A stretch of DNA of 56,883 nt from Bacillus timonensis. Lineage in GTDB: Bacteria > Bacillota > Bacilli > Bacillales > Bacillaceae_L. Positions 10,270-20,729 of the stretch are shown here, piece by piece; positions within the stretch are counted from its first letter, which is position 1; the number at the start of each line of letters is the position of its first letter. Made by a program: the position numbers and the translations under genes. The stretch covers positions 1 to 56,883 of the forward strand of contig JAIVAN010000015.1 in NCBI GenBank assembly GCA_020171895.1, read 5' to 3'. The notes under the pieces are model-generated. The model was not told the origin of the DNA and did no database searches. It saw nothing but the letters and a program-made list of their open reading frames with translations.

Positions 10270-11148
10270 CTAGTTTGCTTTGTCTAGTAACTCTTCTAAT
10301 TCTTCTTTATTAAATTGATAAAATTCATTACAGAAATGACATTGAGCTTCGGCTTTGCCATCTTCTTCAATCATGTCTTTTATTTCATGTTTCCCTAAAC
10401 TAATGATAGCACTTGCAATTCTTTCTCTAGAGCATGGACAATGAAAAGAAACAGGCATTTTATCTAATATTTTTACGTTACCTTCTCCGAGAATTTGATT
10501 TAAAATCTCTTCTGGAGATAACCCCTTTTGAATTAAAGACGAGATAGGTGGAATAACCTTTAATGTCTCTTCTATCTTTGTAATTGTCTCATCATCTGTA
10601 CCAGGCATTAGCTGAATCATAAACCCACCCGCTGCAAGAATCGAGTTATCAGGATTTACTAAGACACCAACCCCTACCGATGAAGGAGTCTGTTCAGATG
10701 TTACTAAGTAATAAGTAAAGTCTTCCCCTAGTTCACCGGACACAATTGGAACTTGTCCAGAGAAGTGTTCTTTCATCCCTAAATCTTTAATGACAGTTAA
10801 CGTTCCTTCTGTCCCAACTGCTCTTCTTACATCTAATTTACCTTGCTCATTTAGGTCAAAATGAGTTTGGGGATTTGTTACATATCCTCTCACTTCTCCC
10901 TTTGCGTTGGTATCCACTAAAATCGCCCCTAGTGGACCTCCACCTTCTATTTTTATCGTTAATTTATTTTCTCCCTTTAGAGATGCCCCTAGCATTAATC
11001 CAGCTGTCATGGCACGCCCTAAAGCTGCAGAAGCAGTTGGCCAAGTTCCATGTCTCTTTTGTGCTTCTCCAACCGTTTCTGTTGTTTTCAGAGCAAATGC
11101 TCTTACTTGCCCATCAAATGCAAGTGCTTTTATTAAATAATCTGACAT
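10270..11148 (-). CDS. hslO: Redox-regulated chaperone Hsp33
   Basis: Holdase chaperone activated when oxidation releases zinc from its four cysteines. The 292-residue protein matches the family. The N-terminal domain shows [17 protein letters not shown] and GGGPLGAI. The C-terminal zinc switch has FHCPCSRER and CHFCNEFY, the CxC and CxxC pairs. It lies between coaX and yacD, as in B. subtilis, where it is called yacC. Confidence 0.97.
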   Translation of the reverse strand: MSDYLIKALAFDGQVRAFALKTTETVGEAQKRHGTWPTASAALGRAMTAGLMLGASLKGENKLTIKIEGGGPLGAILVDTNAKGEVRGYVTNPQTHFDLNEQGKLDVRRAVGTEGTLTVIKDLGMKEHFSGQVPIVSGELGEDFTYYLVTSEQTPSSVGVGVLVNPDNSILAAGGFMIQLMPGTDDETITKIEETLKVIPPISSLIQKGLSPEEILNQILGEGNVKILDKMPVSFHCPCSRERIASAIISLGKHEIKDMIEEDGKAEAQCHFCNEFYQFNKEELEELLDKAN

Positions 11149-11183
11149 ACTTTTTCTCCTTCCAATCCAATCTAAGGTGTATT

Positions 11184-11969
11184 TTAAAGGCTGCTTTTAG
11201 TTTGTTCTATATTTCGTTCATAAATAAGCTGTAATCCCTTTAAAGTTAAAAACGGGTCTATGATATCTATTATTGAAGATTCTTTTGCGATTAGTGATGC
11301 TAGTCCACCAGTTGCAATTACTTTTGGTTTTACACTTGATTGGCTCTTCATTCTAGATACAATGCCTTCAACTTGTCCTACATATCCAAATAGTATTCCC
11401 GCTTGCATCGCACTTATTGTATTTTTACCAATAATATCACTAGGTCTTGCTATTTCAATTCTAGGTAACTTAGAAGCCTTTGTATAAAGAGCTTCTGTTG
11501 ATATCCCAATTCCTGGCGCTATTGCTCCACCCATGTACTGCTTATTTTCATTTATATAACAATATGTAGTTGCAGTACCAAAATCTACAATAATAAGGGG
11601 ACTTCCATACAAGTGTATGCCTGCTACAGCATTAACGATTCGGTCAGCACCGACTTCCCTTGGATTTTCATATTTAATATTTAGACCTGTTTTAATACCA
11701 GGCCCAACAATGACAGGTTTAATTTGAAAATATTTCGTACACATTCTTTCCAGCGCAAACATTGTAGGCGGAACGACTGATGATATGATAATACCTTTTA
11801 TATCAGTAAACGAGAGACCAACATGGTTTAATAAAGATTTGATAACCATTCCATATTCATCTTCCGTTTTATGACGATTGGTTTCAATTCGCCAATGGTA
11901 CTTCAATTCATCATTATCGTATACCCCTAAAACAGTGTTAGTGTTTCCTACATCTAATACAAATATCAT
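11184..11969 (-). CDS. coaX: Type III pantothenate kinase
   Basis: Phosphorylates pantothenate in the first step of coenzyme A synthesis. The 261-residue protein has the ASKHA-fold motifs [12 protein letters not shown] at the N-terminus, [11 protein letters not shown] in the middle and [13 protein letters not shown]. The C-terminal part includes [11 protein letters not shown]. It is the first gene of coaX-hslO-yacD. A possible TATGAT -10 lies about 75 bp upstream, with a weak -35. Confidence 0.96.
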   Translation of the reverse strand: MIFVLDVGNTNTVLGVYDNDELKYHWRIETNRHKTEDEYGMVIKSLLNHVGLSFTDIKGIIISSVVPPTMFALERMCTKYFQIKPVIVGPGIKTGLNIKYENPREVGADRIVNAVAGIHLYGSPLIIVDFGTATTYCYINENKQYMGGAIAPGIGISTEALYTKASKLPRIEIARPSDIIGKNTISAMQAGILFGYVGQVEGIVSRMKSQSSVKPKVIATGGLASLIAKESSIIDIIDPFLTLKGLQLIYERNIEQTKSSL

Positions 11970-12088
11970 CCTTATTCACCACTTTAATCAATCTATTAAC
12001 CATGCCAACATCATATCATAAGTTTGTACATGTTAGTAACTGCTAACTCACACTATCGAAGCTAAATACATAATAGAATGTGAAATAC

Positions 12089-12128
12089 AAAAAGATGGTT
12101 AAGCATGAATGCTAACCATCTTTTATTT
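12089..12128 (-). terminator. Terminator of ftsH
   Basis: Minus strand: a long stem AAAAGATGGTTAGCAT / ATGCTTAACCATCTTTT with a 2-base apex and a T-run. It starts just after the ftsH stop. Confidence 0.9.
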
Positions 12129-12133
12129 ATTCT

Positions 12134-14053
12134 TTACTTCTCATTTGAATCTGTTTCATCTTTTTTCTTATTAATGTTTACTTTTACATCTTCAGTTGAT
12201 CTACTTTCAGAAGCAATTGGCTCCGGAGGTAGTTTTCCATGATCAACTAAGTGTTTGATTTGATCTGCATCCAATGTTTCAACTTGAAGTAACGTTTGAG
12301 CAATTAACTCTAACTTATCTTTATTTTCAGTTAGGATTTGCTTCGCTCTCTCATAACTTTCTTTAATGAAGCGTTGAATCTCCATGTCGATTTCATGAGC
12401 AATTGCATCACTATAGTTCTGTTCGTTATTAATATCGCGACCTAAAAATACTTGACCGCCTTGAGCCTGACCAAATTGCATTGGGCCTAGCTTCTCACTC
12501 ATACCATATTCAGTAACCATACGACGAGCGATACTTGTTGCACGTTGAAAGTCGTTATGCGCACCAGTACTTGCTTCACCAAAAGTAAGTTCCTCAGCAA
12601 CACGACCACCTAATAGTCCAACAATTTTGTCTAATAGTTCTGGTTTTGTCATAAAGTAGCGATCCTCTTTCGGAAGCATAACAGCATAGCCACCAGCTTG
12701 CCCACGAGGTACAATCGTAACCTTATGTACCATATCAGCTTCGTCAAGAACAACCCCAATGATTGTATGACCAGCCTCATGATATGCAACAATTTTTCGT
12801 TCTTTTTCAGAAATCACACGACTCTTTTTAGCAGGACCAGCAATAACTCGGTCTGTAGCTTCATCAATATCTGTCATTTCTATTTTCTTTTTATTTTGTC
12901 TAGCAGCAACTAGTGCAGCCTCATTTAGTAAGTTTTCTAAATCAGCACCTGAGAAACCAGGGGTACGCATAGCGATTGTCTTTAAGTTAACAGACTCATC
13001 TAATGGTTTATTGTGAGCATGTACCTTAAGTACCGCTTCTCTCCCTTTCACATCTGGACGATCAACTGTAATTTGTCGATCAAAACGTCCAGGGCGAAGT
13101 AATGCTGGATCAAGAATATCAGGGCGGTTTGTAGCAGCAATAATGATAATTCCTTCATTTGCTCCGAATCCGTCCATTTCAACGAGTAGTTGGTTTAATG
13201 TTTGTTCTCTTTCATCGTGACCGCCACCTAATCCAGCGCCACGTTGACGACCAACAGCATCAATTTCATCAATAAAAATAATACATGGTGCATTTTTCTT
13301 TGCATTCTCGAATAGATCACGTACACGTGATGCACCGACTCCCACAAACATTTCTACGAAGTCAGAACCACTAATTGAGAAGAAAGGAACACCCGCTTCT
13401 CCCGCAACAGCACGTGCAAGAAGGGTCTTACCTGTACCTGGAGGTCCGACTAAAAGAACACCTTTAGGAATTCTAGCTCCTAATTCGGCAAACTTACGAG
13501 GGTCTTTTAAGAACTCAACCACTTCAACAAGCTCTTGTTTTTCTTCATCAGCACCAGCTACATCTTTAAATTTAACCTTTTTCTTTTCTTCACTGTAAAG
13601 CTTTGCTTTGCTCTTTCCGAAATTCATTACACGACTTCCGCCACCTTGGGCTTGATTCAGAAGGAAGAAAAATAAGATAAAGATAATGACAAAAGGAATG
13701 ATAGATGTGAAAAATGTAACCCAACCACTTGTTTCTTTGGCAGGAACTACTTTAATTTCTGAATTTTGCTTTACCGCAGCATCAATTCGATCCATGACAT
13801 TTTGACTATTAACAACATATGTTAAAAAGTACTTGTCTTTGTCATAACTTTTTAATTGCCCTCTTACTTCAAATACCCCACGTTCAGGCTGCATAGAGAG
13901 TGACTTAACGTCCCCATTCTCTAAGTGAGTGATGAATTTATTGTAACTCATTGGTTCTGTTTGTTGATTGTTACCTTGAAAAATACTAACTACACCAATA
14001 ATTACCAAAAAGATAAGTAAATAGAAAATTGTATTTCGAAAAATCCGATTCAT
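12134..14053 (-). CDS. ftsH: ATP-dependent zinc metalloprotease FtsH
   Basis: Membrane-bound AAA+ protease that degrades unassembled membrane proteins and regulators; in B. subtilis it is needed for normal sporulation. The 639-residue protein has two membrane segments (about 9-26 and 112-134) around an extracytoplasmic domain. The AAA domain shows Walker A GPPGTGKT (203-210), Walker B IIFIDEID and the second region of homology [20 protein letters not shown], split here into separate motifs. The zinc site HEAGH lies near residue 425. The tail is charged. It is last in tilS-hpt-ftsH. A possible promoter lies in the 147-bp gap upstream. Confidence 0.98.
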   Translation of the reverse strand: MNRIFRNTIFYLLIFLVIIGVVSIFQGNNQQTEPMSYNKFITHLENGDVKSLSMQPERGVFEVRGQLKSYDKDKYFLTYVVNSQNVMDRIDAAVKQNSEIKVVPAKETSGWVTFFTSIIPFVIIFILFFFLLNQAQGGGSRVMNFGKSKAKLYSEEKKKVKFKDVAGADEEKQELVEVVEFLKDPRKFAELGARIPKGVLLVGPPGTGKTLLARAVAGEAGVPFFSISGSDFVEMFVGVGASRVRDLFENAKKNAPCIIFIDEIDAVGRQRGAGLGGGHDEREQTLNQLLVEMDGFGANEGIIIIAATNRPDILDPALLRPGRFDRQITVDRPDVKGREAVLKVHAHNKPLDESVNLKTIAMRTPGFSGADLENLLNEAALVAARQNKKKIEMTDIDEATDRVIAGPAKKSRVISEKERKIVAYHEAGHTIIGVVLDEADMVHKVTIVPRGQAGGYAVMLPKEDRYFMTKPELLDKIVGLLGGRVAEELTFGEASTGAHNDFQRATSIARRMVTEYGMSEKLGPMQFGQAQGGQVFLGRDINNEQNYSDAIAHEIDMEIQRFIKESYERAKQILTENKDKLELIAQTLLQVETLDADQIKHLVDHGKLPPEPIASESRSTEDVKVNINKKKDETDSNEK

Positions 14054-14200
14054 CCCTTACCTCCTCCCACGATGAACAAACTATATCAATAGTATCATAG
14101 AAAATTAATCCAATACAAGAAAATGACTTGAAAATTGTATGACTATTCTATAGTAATATTCCGCGTAAAGTAAATATCATTCTTAATTATTATATTCAAC

Positions 14201-14740
14201 CTAATCTCTATATACTTCTGGCTTTAACACACCAATATAAGGAAGATTTCGATATTTCTCTATGTAATCTAATCCATATCCCACTACAAACTCATCAGGA
14301 ACTTCAAATCCTACATAATCAGCTTGAATATCTGCTTTACGACCTGTAGGCTTATCTAATAACGTAACAATTTTAATTGATTTAGCTTTTCTATATCTGA
14401 ATAGTTCTACTAAATAACTTAATGTTAACCCACTATCAATAATATCTTCAATTATTAGGATGTCTCTACCTTCCACTGACGCATCTAAATCTTTAATAAT
14501 CTTCACTTCACCTGTTGTTACTCTTGAGTGCCCATAACTTGATACATCCATAAAATCCATTTCTAAATATGTATCAACCCTTTTCAATAAATCAGCCATA
14601 AAAGGCATAGCTCCTTTTAAAACACCGATTGCTAAAGGATAACGATCTTTATATTCCTCCGTTAATACCTTACCTAACTCTTTTACTTTTTCCTGAATTT
14701 GCTCTTCACTAACGAGTACTTTTTCAATATCATTATTCAT
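14201..14740 (-). CDS. hpt: Hypoxanthine-guanine phosphoribosyltransferase
   Basis: Salvages hypoxanthine and guanine to IMP and GMP with PRPP. The 179-residue protein has the type I PRT PRPP loop [17 protein letters not shown] near residues 97-113 and the metal/base segment [17 protein letters not shown] lies nine bases before the ATG. It lies 26 bp after tilS, as in B. subtilis and Listeria, where the two enzymes have been reported to interact. Confidence 0.97.
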   Translation of the reverse strand: MNNDIEKVLVSEEQIQEKVKELGKVLTEEYKDRYPLAIGVLKGAMPFMADLLKRVDTYLEMDFMDVSSYGHSRVTTGEVKIIKDLDASVEGRDILIIEDIIDSGLTLSYLVELFRYRKAKSIKIVTLLDKPTGRKADIQADYVGFEVPDEFVVGYGLDYIEKYRNLPYIGVLKPEVYRD

Positions 14741-14766
14741 TTACTGCTTGCCCCCTAGAAATCTTT

Positions 14767-16155
14767 TCATGATCGTCTTAATACAATGTATTGTTTCTTC
14801 GTCTTAACATTTGCTTCAAAAGTAGACTTACTCAAACCCGGCAACCATAAAATGGTACCTGCTGCATCTTCAACAATTGGCCAAAGTTCTCGTTTACTAC
14901 GTGGAACTTTTAGGTCGATGAAAATATCTTTTACTTTTTTTGACCCATTCATGCCTTTAATAGACATTTTGTCACCGTTTTTTCGTGTCCGTACAAAGAG
15001 CGGTAGTTCTATGTTGTCTGAATCAATGATAAAAATATCATTGCCGGTCAGTCCCTCTGGATAGTGTGTCCAAAACTCTATAATAATTTCATCACCACTG
15101 ATCAAGGACATGATATTAGGCTTGGTCACATCAATTTCTTTCATATATGATTGTTCTCTAGCCTCATTAAAAGTAAAACAACAGTTATCGTAAGATCTAA
15201 CTACTTTTAACTCCTTTGGAAAGGATAACATTCCCGAAGGATGAGGACCTTCTATTAGTCCAATGACATCTTCAATATGTATGTAAGTAAGGTCTAACTG
15301 TATGTCTTGATAAAGATAATTTAATATTAGTTGAATCCCTCTTCTTTGTAAAGGTTTAGGCATAGAGCGAAACAAATCTATATTGATTTCAACTTCTTTG
15401 TCTTCTTTTCTTTTAATTACTGTATTCATCTTTTGTTCAGTTAATTCCTGCAAGAGCTTTTGATCTTCTGAGATCGTTTCACTAAATTGTTGGAATTTCA
15501 TATGTACATTTGGGTTTTCCTCTTTCAAAAATGGTAGCAACTTATTCCGAAATCGGTTGCGTGTATAAGTTGCTTTTTTATTACTAGGATCAATTCTTGG
15601 GTAGATACCTTGAATTTCACAATATTCTTCAATTTGATCTTTTCCTACACATAAGAAAGGTCTAATTATATACCCACAAGAGAAGGATCTCTTTACTTGA
15701 ATTCCAGCATAGCTAATTCCTGTACTCCCTCTCGTCAATCTCATTAATACCGTTTCAATTTGGTCGTCACCATGATGTCCTAGTGCTAAAAGGGTTGCAT
15801 TTTGCCGTTCCATGACTTCTTTAAAAAATTGATATCGACATTCTCTAGCTGCTATTTGTGCACTAACTTTATGTTGCTCTTGATAGCTTTTCACATCAAC
15901 TTGAGTTCCTTCAAATTGAATGCCTCTATCTTCACAGTAATCTCTTACATATTGTAAATCCTCCTCCGACTGCTTTCCTCTAAACATATGATCAACATGG
16001 GCTACTACAATTTCCAAATTCCATCTTGCTTTGTTTACCCATAAAAAGTGCAATAATGCCATTGAATCTGGTCCACCTGAAACCCCAACGACCACTTTTG
16101 AACCTTTATTAATTAGATCGTGTTTTTTTACAAATTCAGTGACTTGCTTTAGCAT
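14767..16155 (-). CDS. tilS: tRNA(Ile)-lysidine synthetase
   Basis: Converts C34 of tRNA-Ile(CAU) to lysidine so that it reads AUA and is charged with isoleucine; the step is essential. The 462-residue protein has the N-type ATP pyrophosphatase loop VVGVSGGPDSMAL (residues 21-33), HVDHMFRG and ALGHHGDDQIET. The C-terminal TilS domain includes RTRKNGDKM and KVKDIFIDLKVPRSKR. GAAGGG lies 11 bases upstream of the ATG. Confidence 0.97.
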   Translation of the reverse strand: MLKQVTEFVKKHDLINKGSKVVVGVSGGPDSMALLHFLWVNKARWNLEIVVAHVDHMFRGKQSEEDLQYVRDYCEDRGIQFEGTQVDVKSYQEQHKVSAQIAARECRYQFFKEVMERQNATLLALGHHGDDQIETVLMRLTRGSTGISYAGIQVKRSFSCGYIIRPFLCVGKDQIEEYCEIQGIYPRIDPSNKKATYTRNRFRNKLLPFLKEENPNVHMKFQQFSETISEDQKLLQELTEQKMNTVIKRKEDKEVEINIDLFRSMPKPLQRRGIQLILNYLYQDIQLDLTYIHIEDVIGLIEGPHPSGMLSFPKELKVVRSYDNCCFTFNEAREQSYMKEIDVTKPNIMSLISGDEIIIEFWTHYPEGLTGNDIFIIDSDNIELPLFVRTRKNGDKMSIKGMNGSKKVKDIFIDLKVPRSKRELWPIVEDAAGTILWLPGLSKSTFEANVKTKKQYIVLRRS

Positions 16156-16245
16156 GTTACGTTCAACCCTTCATCTACGGAAATATAGCCTTATCGTACC
16201 ACTTACCTTTTTATACATGCAAAGGTGAACTTCAAATAAAAGCAA

Positions 16246-17244
16246 TTAAAGTAATTCACTATAAACGTATAAGACATACGCTAACGTAACTAAGATAAGT
16301 ATTAATACCGTTTCAGTTATACCACCTTTTTTCTTTTTAGTTACAGCTCTTTTTTTAGAGTGACTCTTTCCACTTTTAGCTGAAGTGAAGGTTGATTTAG
16401 TGATAGATTTTTTCCGAGAAGGAGGAAACTGAGCATCTGTCATCGCTACCAACAAGTCACTTCTCATTTGCAAAGCACTTTGATACTTACCTTCTACTGC
16501 GTTTAAAAGTACTGTTTGGTATTTCTTCAACTCATCATTTGAATTGACTAGATGCTTTAATTGTTCTTTTCCTTCTCCTGTTTTCGAAAAACGTTTCGGA
16601 AATTGTGCATTGATCATAATCATTGCGACAGCAAACAAGTCGTATGAAGGCTCTGCTTTTCGAGAACCTATGCCCCAATATCCACGGTCAAAGAATTCGG
16701 TGAATTCTTTAATAGCTCTCCCTTGTATCGTCGTTCCACCAACATCAATACATCTTATCTTAGGTGGATTTCCCACTACTAATAAGTTATCAGGTTTTAA
16801 GTCTCCAAAAACCCAACCCTTTTGGTGGAGTCTTTCTAAATCAGATAGTAGTTGAAGACATAAGATGCCTGTCCATTCTTTTCCTCTATTTAAGATAAAT
16901 GAAAGCAGATCAATACCATCTATAAATTCCATTACATAAAAAGGGATAGGCTCTAAAAAGCCGGGTCTGATCCAGTCATCAACATCTAGTAAAGAAGGTC
17001 CTAGGGCTGACCCCTGGACCTTCGAGAAATGTTTTAGGACATTTACCTCTGATGTGATAGAAATACTATTATCACTTATTTTCAGGGCAACTAAATCCTG
17101 TTTACCTTCTGCTAAATACACGATTCCATTTGCACCATAACCTAAAGGTTTAACAATTTTATATGCGTGTTTATGCCATTTTCCATGAATGACTGTTCCA
17201 GGGGAAACTTTACATGCCTGATTCTTCAAAATATTGTTCATCAC
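16246..17244 (-). CDS. prkD: Serine/threonine protein kinase, PrkD/YabT type
   Basis: A 332-residue Hanks-type kinase lacking extracellular sensor repeats. It has GYGANGIVYLAE (glycine-rich loop), VALKISD (lysine), FGDLKPDN (catalytic loop) and CIDVGG in place of DFG. A lysine-rich linker (about 285-310) leads to one C-terminal membrane helix, VLILILVTLAYVLYVY. B. subtilis YabT is a DNA-activated kinase active in sporulation and phosphorylates RecA; the basic linker suits DNA contact. It overlaps yabS by 35 bp. The start is GTG 17244 or the adjacent ATG 17241, with GGAG upstream. Confidence 0.9.
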   Translation of the reverse strand: MMNNILKNQACKVSPGTVIHGKWHKHAYKIVKPLGYGANGIVYLAEGKQDLVALKISDNSISITSEVNVLKHFSKVQGSALGPSLLDVDDWIRPGFLEPIPFYVMEFIDGIDLLSFILNRGKEWTGILCLQLLSDLERLHQKGWVFGDLKPDNLLVVGNPPKIRCIDVGGTTIQGRAIKEFTEFFDRGYWGIGSRKAEPSYDLFAVAMIMINAQFPKRFSKTGEGKEQLKHLVNSNDELKKYQTVLLNAVEGKYQSALQMRSDLLVAMTDAQFPPSRKKSITKSTFTSAKSGKSHSKKRAVTKKKKGGITETVLILILVTLAYVLYVYSELL

Positions 17245-17947
17245 GGGATATCAAGCTCCTTAAGGAACGTTTTTTCTTAAAGGAAGAAACTGCTTCGCGT
17301 AAAGCTGGCCCTGTTGGTGTAATTCCTCCAGTTGCTAATTTAGGGAAAATACTTGTTAAGGATTCTAGCCTCGGCGTCCAATCTAACACTTTTTCGACAT
17401 CTTTCTTTTTCCCAGGAAATACACAAACCGAAAAGCGATTATCTCCCATTCTTGCATTTAAACTAAGAGATAAATCTAGTAACGCTTCTTTTACAGTTGG
17501 TAGTTTATGTTTCATACTTGCACTTGTATCTACTAAGATTAAAACCTCGAGCTCTACTGTTTCTCCTAACTCATCTACAACCTCCATGACTTCTCCTCTT
17601 TTTTCTGGAGGTAAGTCTTCCATTTTTGTTTTACCACCTAAGATTTGTTGGAGCTCTTTATTCACGACACCTTGTAATGTTTGTGTCATTGCTTTCCTTG
17701 TTACCATTTGAACAGTTTGTGACAGTTGTTTGGAATACACGACCTGACTGACCCCACCACCAGATAGTGCAATTCCTTCTATTTCTTGCATCCCTTGGTC
17801 ATCTATCGTATCTTCTTCCATTACACCAATTACGTTAACAGTAATCCCTTGTTCTTTTGCCAATGCAGCCATTGCAATTGGATCTTCTCCTTGATTCGAG
17901 CATCCGTCTGTAATTAATAGAATTTGTTTTAATGAACCCTTATTCAT
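17210..17947 (-). CDS. yabS: VWA-domain protein YabS
   Basis: A 245-residue cytoplasmic protein with a von Willebrand factor A fold. The sequence shows two MIDAS-like segments, ILLITDGCSNQGEDP at the N-terminus and VLILVDTSASMKH (DxSxS) near residue 135. It therefore looks like a circularly arranged or double VWA region. Function unknown. I start at ATG 17947 (MNKGSLKQ), with GAGGAGG nine bases upstream. It lies between spoIIE and the kinase gene, with which it overlaps, as in B. subtilis; this suggests a shared sporulation-stage task. Confidence 0.85.
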   Translation of the reverse strand: MNKGSLKQILLITDGCSNQGEDPIAMAALAKEQGITVNVIGVMEEDTIDDQGMQEIEGIALSGGGVSQVVYSKQLSQTVQMVTRKAMTQTLQGVVNKELQQILGGKTKMEDLPPEKRGEVMEVVDELGETVELEVLILVDTSASMKHKLPTVKEALLDLSLSLNARMGDNRFSVCVFPGKKKDVEKVLDWTPRLESLTSIFPKLATGGITPTGPALREAVSSFKKKRSLRSLISRDEQYFEESGM

Positions 17948-18033
17948 CGTCCATCCCCTCCTCATTAAGTTAGTAACAGGATGGACGAAAAAAATAGATT
18001 TTAAACCTTATATGAATACAAATCTCGCAACAC

Positions 18034-20511
18034 TTATTGTGCTTTTTTTTGAAAACTATAAGAAGGAATAGCTGCCCATTTCGGAATATTACGTTTTATT
18101 TTTGTTACCACAACAGTCATATCATCTTCAATCTGACCCGCTCTTGTTCGAATGACTTCTTCCATAATAAGGTCCGCTACTTCCTGTGGGTCCTCAGTTT
18201 GAAGCTCTTTTATCTTTCTCTTCATCCAAACATCATAATTTTCTACATGCTTTGGTCCTTCAAAGATGCCATCACTCATCATAATAAGTAAATCTCCTGC
18301 TTTTAATTGTTCACTAACGACATCCACTTCAAAATCTTCAATGATTCCCATTGGTAAATTACTAGCTTGTAATTTAATAATTTTGTCTCCTCGCTTCACG
18401 TAACTCGGTGTGGACCCTATTTTTAAAATTTTAGCTGTAGCATCCTGTAAATCAATTACAGCAAGATCAAGGGTTGAAAAGATTTCATCTGTTGTTCGAA
18501 GGGACAGTATAGAATTAATAGACTTTATCGCTATTTTTTCTTCTATTCCCGTTTGCAGTATTTTTTGTAATAACTCTAATGTCTCGTGACTTTCATGTCG
18601 TGCCCTTACTCCATTACCCATCCCATCACTTATAGCTACAGCAAATTTCCCCACTCCGATTTCAATAGTTGAGAAACTATCTCCTGACACAAGCCCTCCA
18701 CCTTTTGCAGCATGAGCTATGCCAGTATCTATTACAAAAGCTCTAGATGAACCCAAGGTTACATGACAATACCCATTTGGATAAGCTGAGCATTCCTCTT
18801 TTTTAACGATAATTGTTTCGTCTAAAATATCTGAAAGCATCGGTGCAATTAACTTTTCACATTCACCACTACCATTACAATAAGGAATACTTAATTCTAT
18901 ATCTACATTTCCTTGTTCTAGGCTATATACCTCAACGTGTCCAATTTCTATTCCGAATGCTTGGAGAGCATCTAAAATTTGTTCTTCTTGAATATGATGA
19001 TTGTCTCTTTCTCTTTGTATCTCTTTTGCAAAGTCACCCATTACTTGCGAAACACCCAACAACTGTTCTGCAACTAGCTTTCTACTCTCATGTACTTGTT
19101 TTTTCAGTTTTTGATTCGCTTGATAAAAACTCATTTCTTGTTGAATAGCATCAATTACTTTTTTCGATTTCACACAATGCTTATCCCACTCTCTCATGAA
19201 TTTTATATTAGTGTGAATTTGATTCCTATCACTTTCATGCATAATTTGTTTCATATAATCATAGGTTGTATTAAAGTTTTTGGACCAGCACACTTCCTTT
19301 TTAAAACATGTTTGGCACGTTTTCTCTGTTACATTACTTAAAAAATAGTCAATTTCTCGTTCTTCACCTTCTTCTTGAACTGGTAAACCATGTTGAGCAA
19401 AACTATTTGATAGTGCCTGGAACACAGTTGAAAATTGGGATACTCTATTAGCAGTTACATCTCTAATCTTTCGTAAATATTGTTGCTGTTCAGCTGAATA
19501 TTCGGGTGTACCTGGAATATATTTTGAGAGGTTATCCAATAGAATTTTCGGCGTAACCATAAACAAGGCAATAGCGATTAATGATTCGTACAATGTTGGT
19601 AATAATCTTGTTGAATTTTCACCATATAGCCCAATTAAGAGAGTACCAATAAGTAAACCTAATGAAACACCCGTTTTCTTTCCTTCTTTTAGTAATCCAC
19701 CAAGTAAACCTGAAAATGCCAACAAACTCATTTGGGATAAGCTAGCAACATTCGCTAGACTTAGAACAAGTCCCGTCACCACACCAACTGTTGATCCAAT
19801 TGTTGCGCCCGCTACTAAAGCAAACAGTAATATTAAATAGCGAGATAAGACATTTTCAATTGCTAAATGATAGATTTCCCAGCCAATTGTACCTGTCAAA
19901 ACAGACGCAATTAGTATTATAAGACAAATTACTTCTTCTGTTTTCAATGATTGTTTTCGTCTCTTCATCGTTAACAATGGTATACACTGCAAAAAAATTA
20001 ACGTTAATATGAAGCCAAGCCCTGCTTCTACACTGGTCATCATAGTGTCATAAAGAGTAATAGTTTGAGAGGCTGCAAACGTTAATAAAAACTTTGCGGT
20101 AGTCATTGATAGCAGCACAAGTACTGGAAGCGCTTTAATTGAATCGAATTTAAACTTTCTTGAAAGTTTTTCAAAAAATATAAATAATCCTATACACGCA
20201 AACAAGAAAATAGTAGCCTTCGGAGATATAGTCGCTGCTCCTGCTAGTAATGCTAGAAATGCTAAACCGGCTTTTCCTTTTCGCATAACAAAAACTGCAG
20301 CAAAGAAAGGTAAAGCGAAGGGAGAAATATTCGCTAGTATCAATGCGCGCCCTAACAAGAAACCGATCACGATTAACAACAGACCTCTGTGAATGAATAG
20401 ATGAGTTATTTTCTTCTGGATCCGTTGAATCCAACGAGACAATGCATATTGAGTTTTTCCTATATTAACTTCTGAAATAGGCTCAATAAGATTCCTTTCT
20501 GTTCTCTCCAT
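18034..20511 (-). CDS. spoIIE: Stage II sporulation protein E, membrane PP2C phosphatase
   Basis: Dephosphorylates SpoIIAA to release sigma-F in the forespore and helps position the polar septum through FtsZ. The 825-residue protein has a cytoplasmic N-terminus, a polytopic membrane region (about 40-325) and a central domain with cysteines (CQTCFKKEVCW). A C-terminal PP2C domain shows ISDGMGNG near residue 625, MMSDGIFEG and a final EDDMTVVV. The length is close to the B. subtilis protein. The upstream region carries the characteristic Spo0A-type promoter. It is followed by yabS after 86 bp. Confidence 0.98.
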   Translation of the reverse strand: MERTERNLIEPISEVNIGKTQYALSRWIQRIQKKITHLFIHRGLLLIVIGFLLGRALILANISPFALPFFAAVFVMRKGKAGLAFLALLAGAATISPKATIFLFACIGLFIFFEKLSRKFKFDSIKALPVLVLLSMTTAKFLLTFAASQTITLYDTMMTSVEAGLGFILTLIFLQCIPLLTMKRRKQSLKTEEVICLIILIASVLTGTIGWEIYHLAIENVLSRYLILLFALVAGATIGSTVGVVTGLVLSLANVASLSQMSLLAFSGLLGGLLKEGKKTGVSLGLLIGTLLIGLYGENSTRLLPTLYESLIAIALFMVTPKILLDNLSKYIPGTPEYSAEQQQYLRKIRDVTANRVSQFSTVFQALSNSFAQHGLPVQEEGEEREIDYFLSNVTEKTCQTCFKKEVCWSKNFNTTYDYMKQIMHESDRNQIHTNIKFMREWDKHCVKSKKVIDAIQQEMSFYQANQKLKKQVHESRKLVAEQLLGVSQVMGDFAKEIQRERDNHHIQEEQILDALQAFGIEIGHVEVYSLEQGNVDIELSIPYCNGSGECEKLIAPMLSDILDETIIVKKEECSAYPNGYCHVTLGSSRAFVIDTGIAHAAKGGGLVSGDSFSTIEIGVGKFAVAISDGMGNGVRARHESHETLELLQKILQTGIEEKIAIKSINSILSLRTTDEIFSTLDLAVIDLQDATAKILKIGSTPSYVKRGDKIIKLQASNLPMGIIEDFEVDVVSEQLKAGDLLIMMSDGIFEGPKHVENYDVWMKRKIKELQTEDPQEVADLIMEEVIRTRAGQIEDDMTVVVTKIKRNIPKWAAIPSYSFQKKAQ

Positions 20512-20545
20512 TATCTAAACACTCCCCGTATTATAGTTGTTTGTA

Positions 20546-20611
20546 ATTATACAGAGTTCGTTGTATAGAATTTGTCAAAAGAACAGGACAAGCGTTAGAA
20601 ATTGTTCGACG
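20546..20611 (-). promoter_or_regulatory. Spo0A-activated sigma-A promoter of spoIIE
   Basis: Minus strand: TTGACA (20573-20578) and TATAAT (20546-20551), separated by 21 bp instead of 17. The Spo0A-activated spoIIE and spoIIG promoters of B. subtilis have the same unusual spacing. Spo0A-box-like heptamers CGTCGAA (20605-20611) and TGACAAA (20571-20577) lie upstream of and over the -35. Confidence 0.85.
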
Positions 20612-20729
20612 TGTTATGTATAATTCCTACAAAATGATAGGTTAATATTTTATTTTCTAGGAAATCTTTAAAAATAAAGTAGAATTGTGCTTACAATTAG
20701 AGGTATTTTTTATTACTTGATCTAAAAAT

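Noticed and set aside
10875-11234. Plus-strand open frame of 119 codons
   Set aside because: Antisense to hslO, leucine-rich by reverse reading, with no ribosome site.
17214-17711. Plus-strand open frame of 165 codons
   Set aside because: It is antisense to yabS, whose VWA motifs and ribosome site are clear; the plus-strand product shows no family features.
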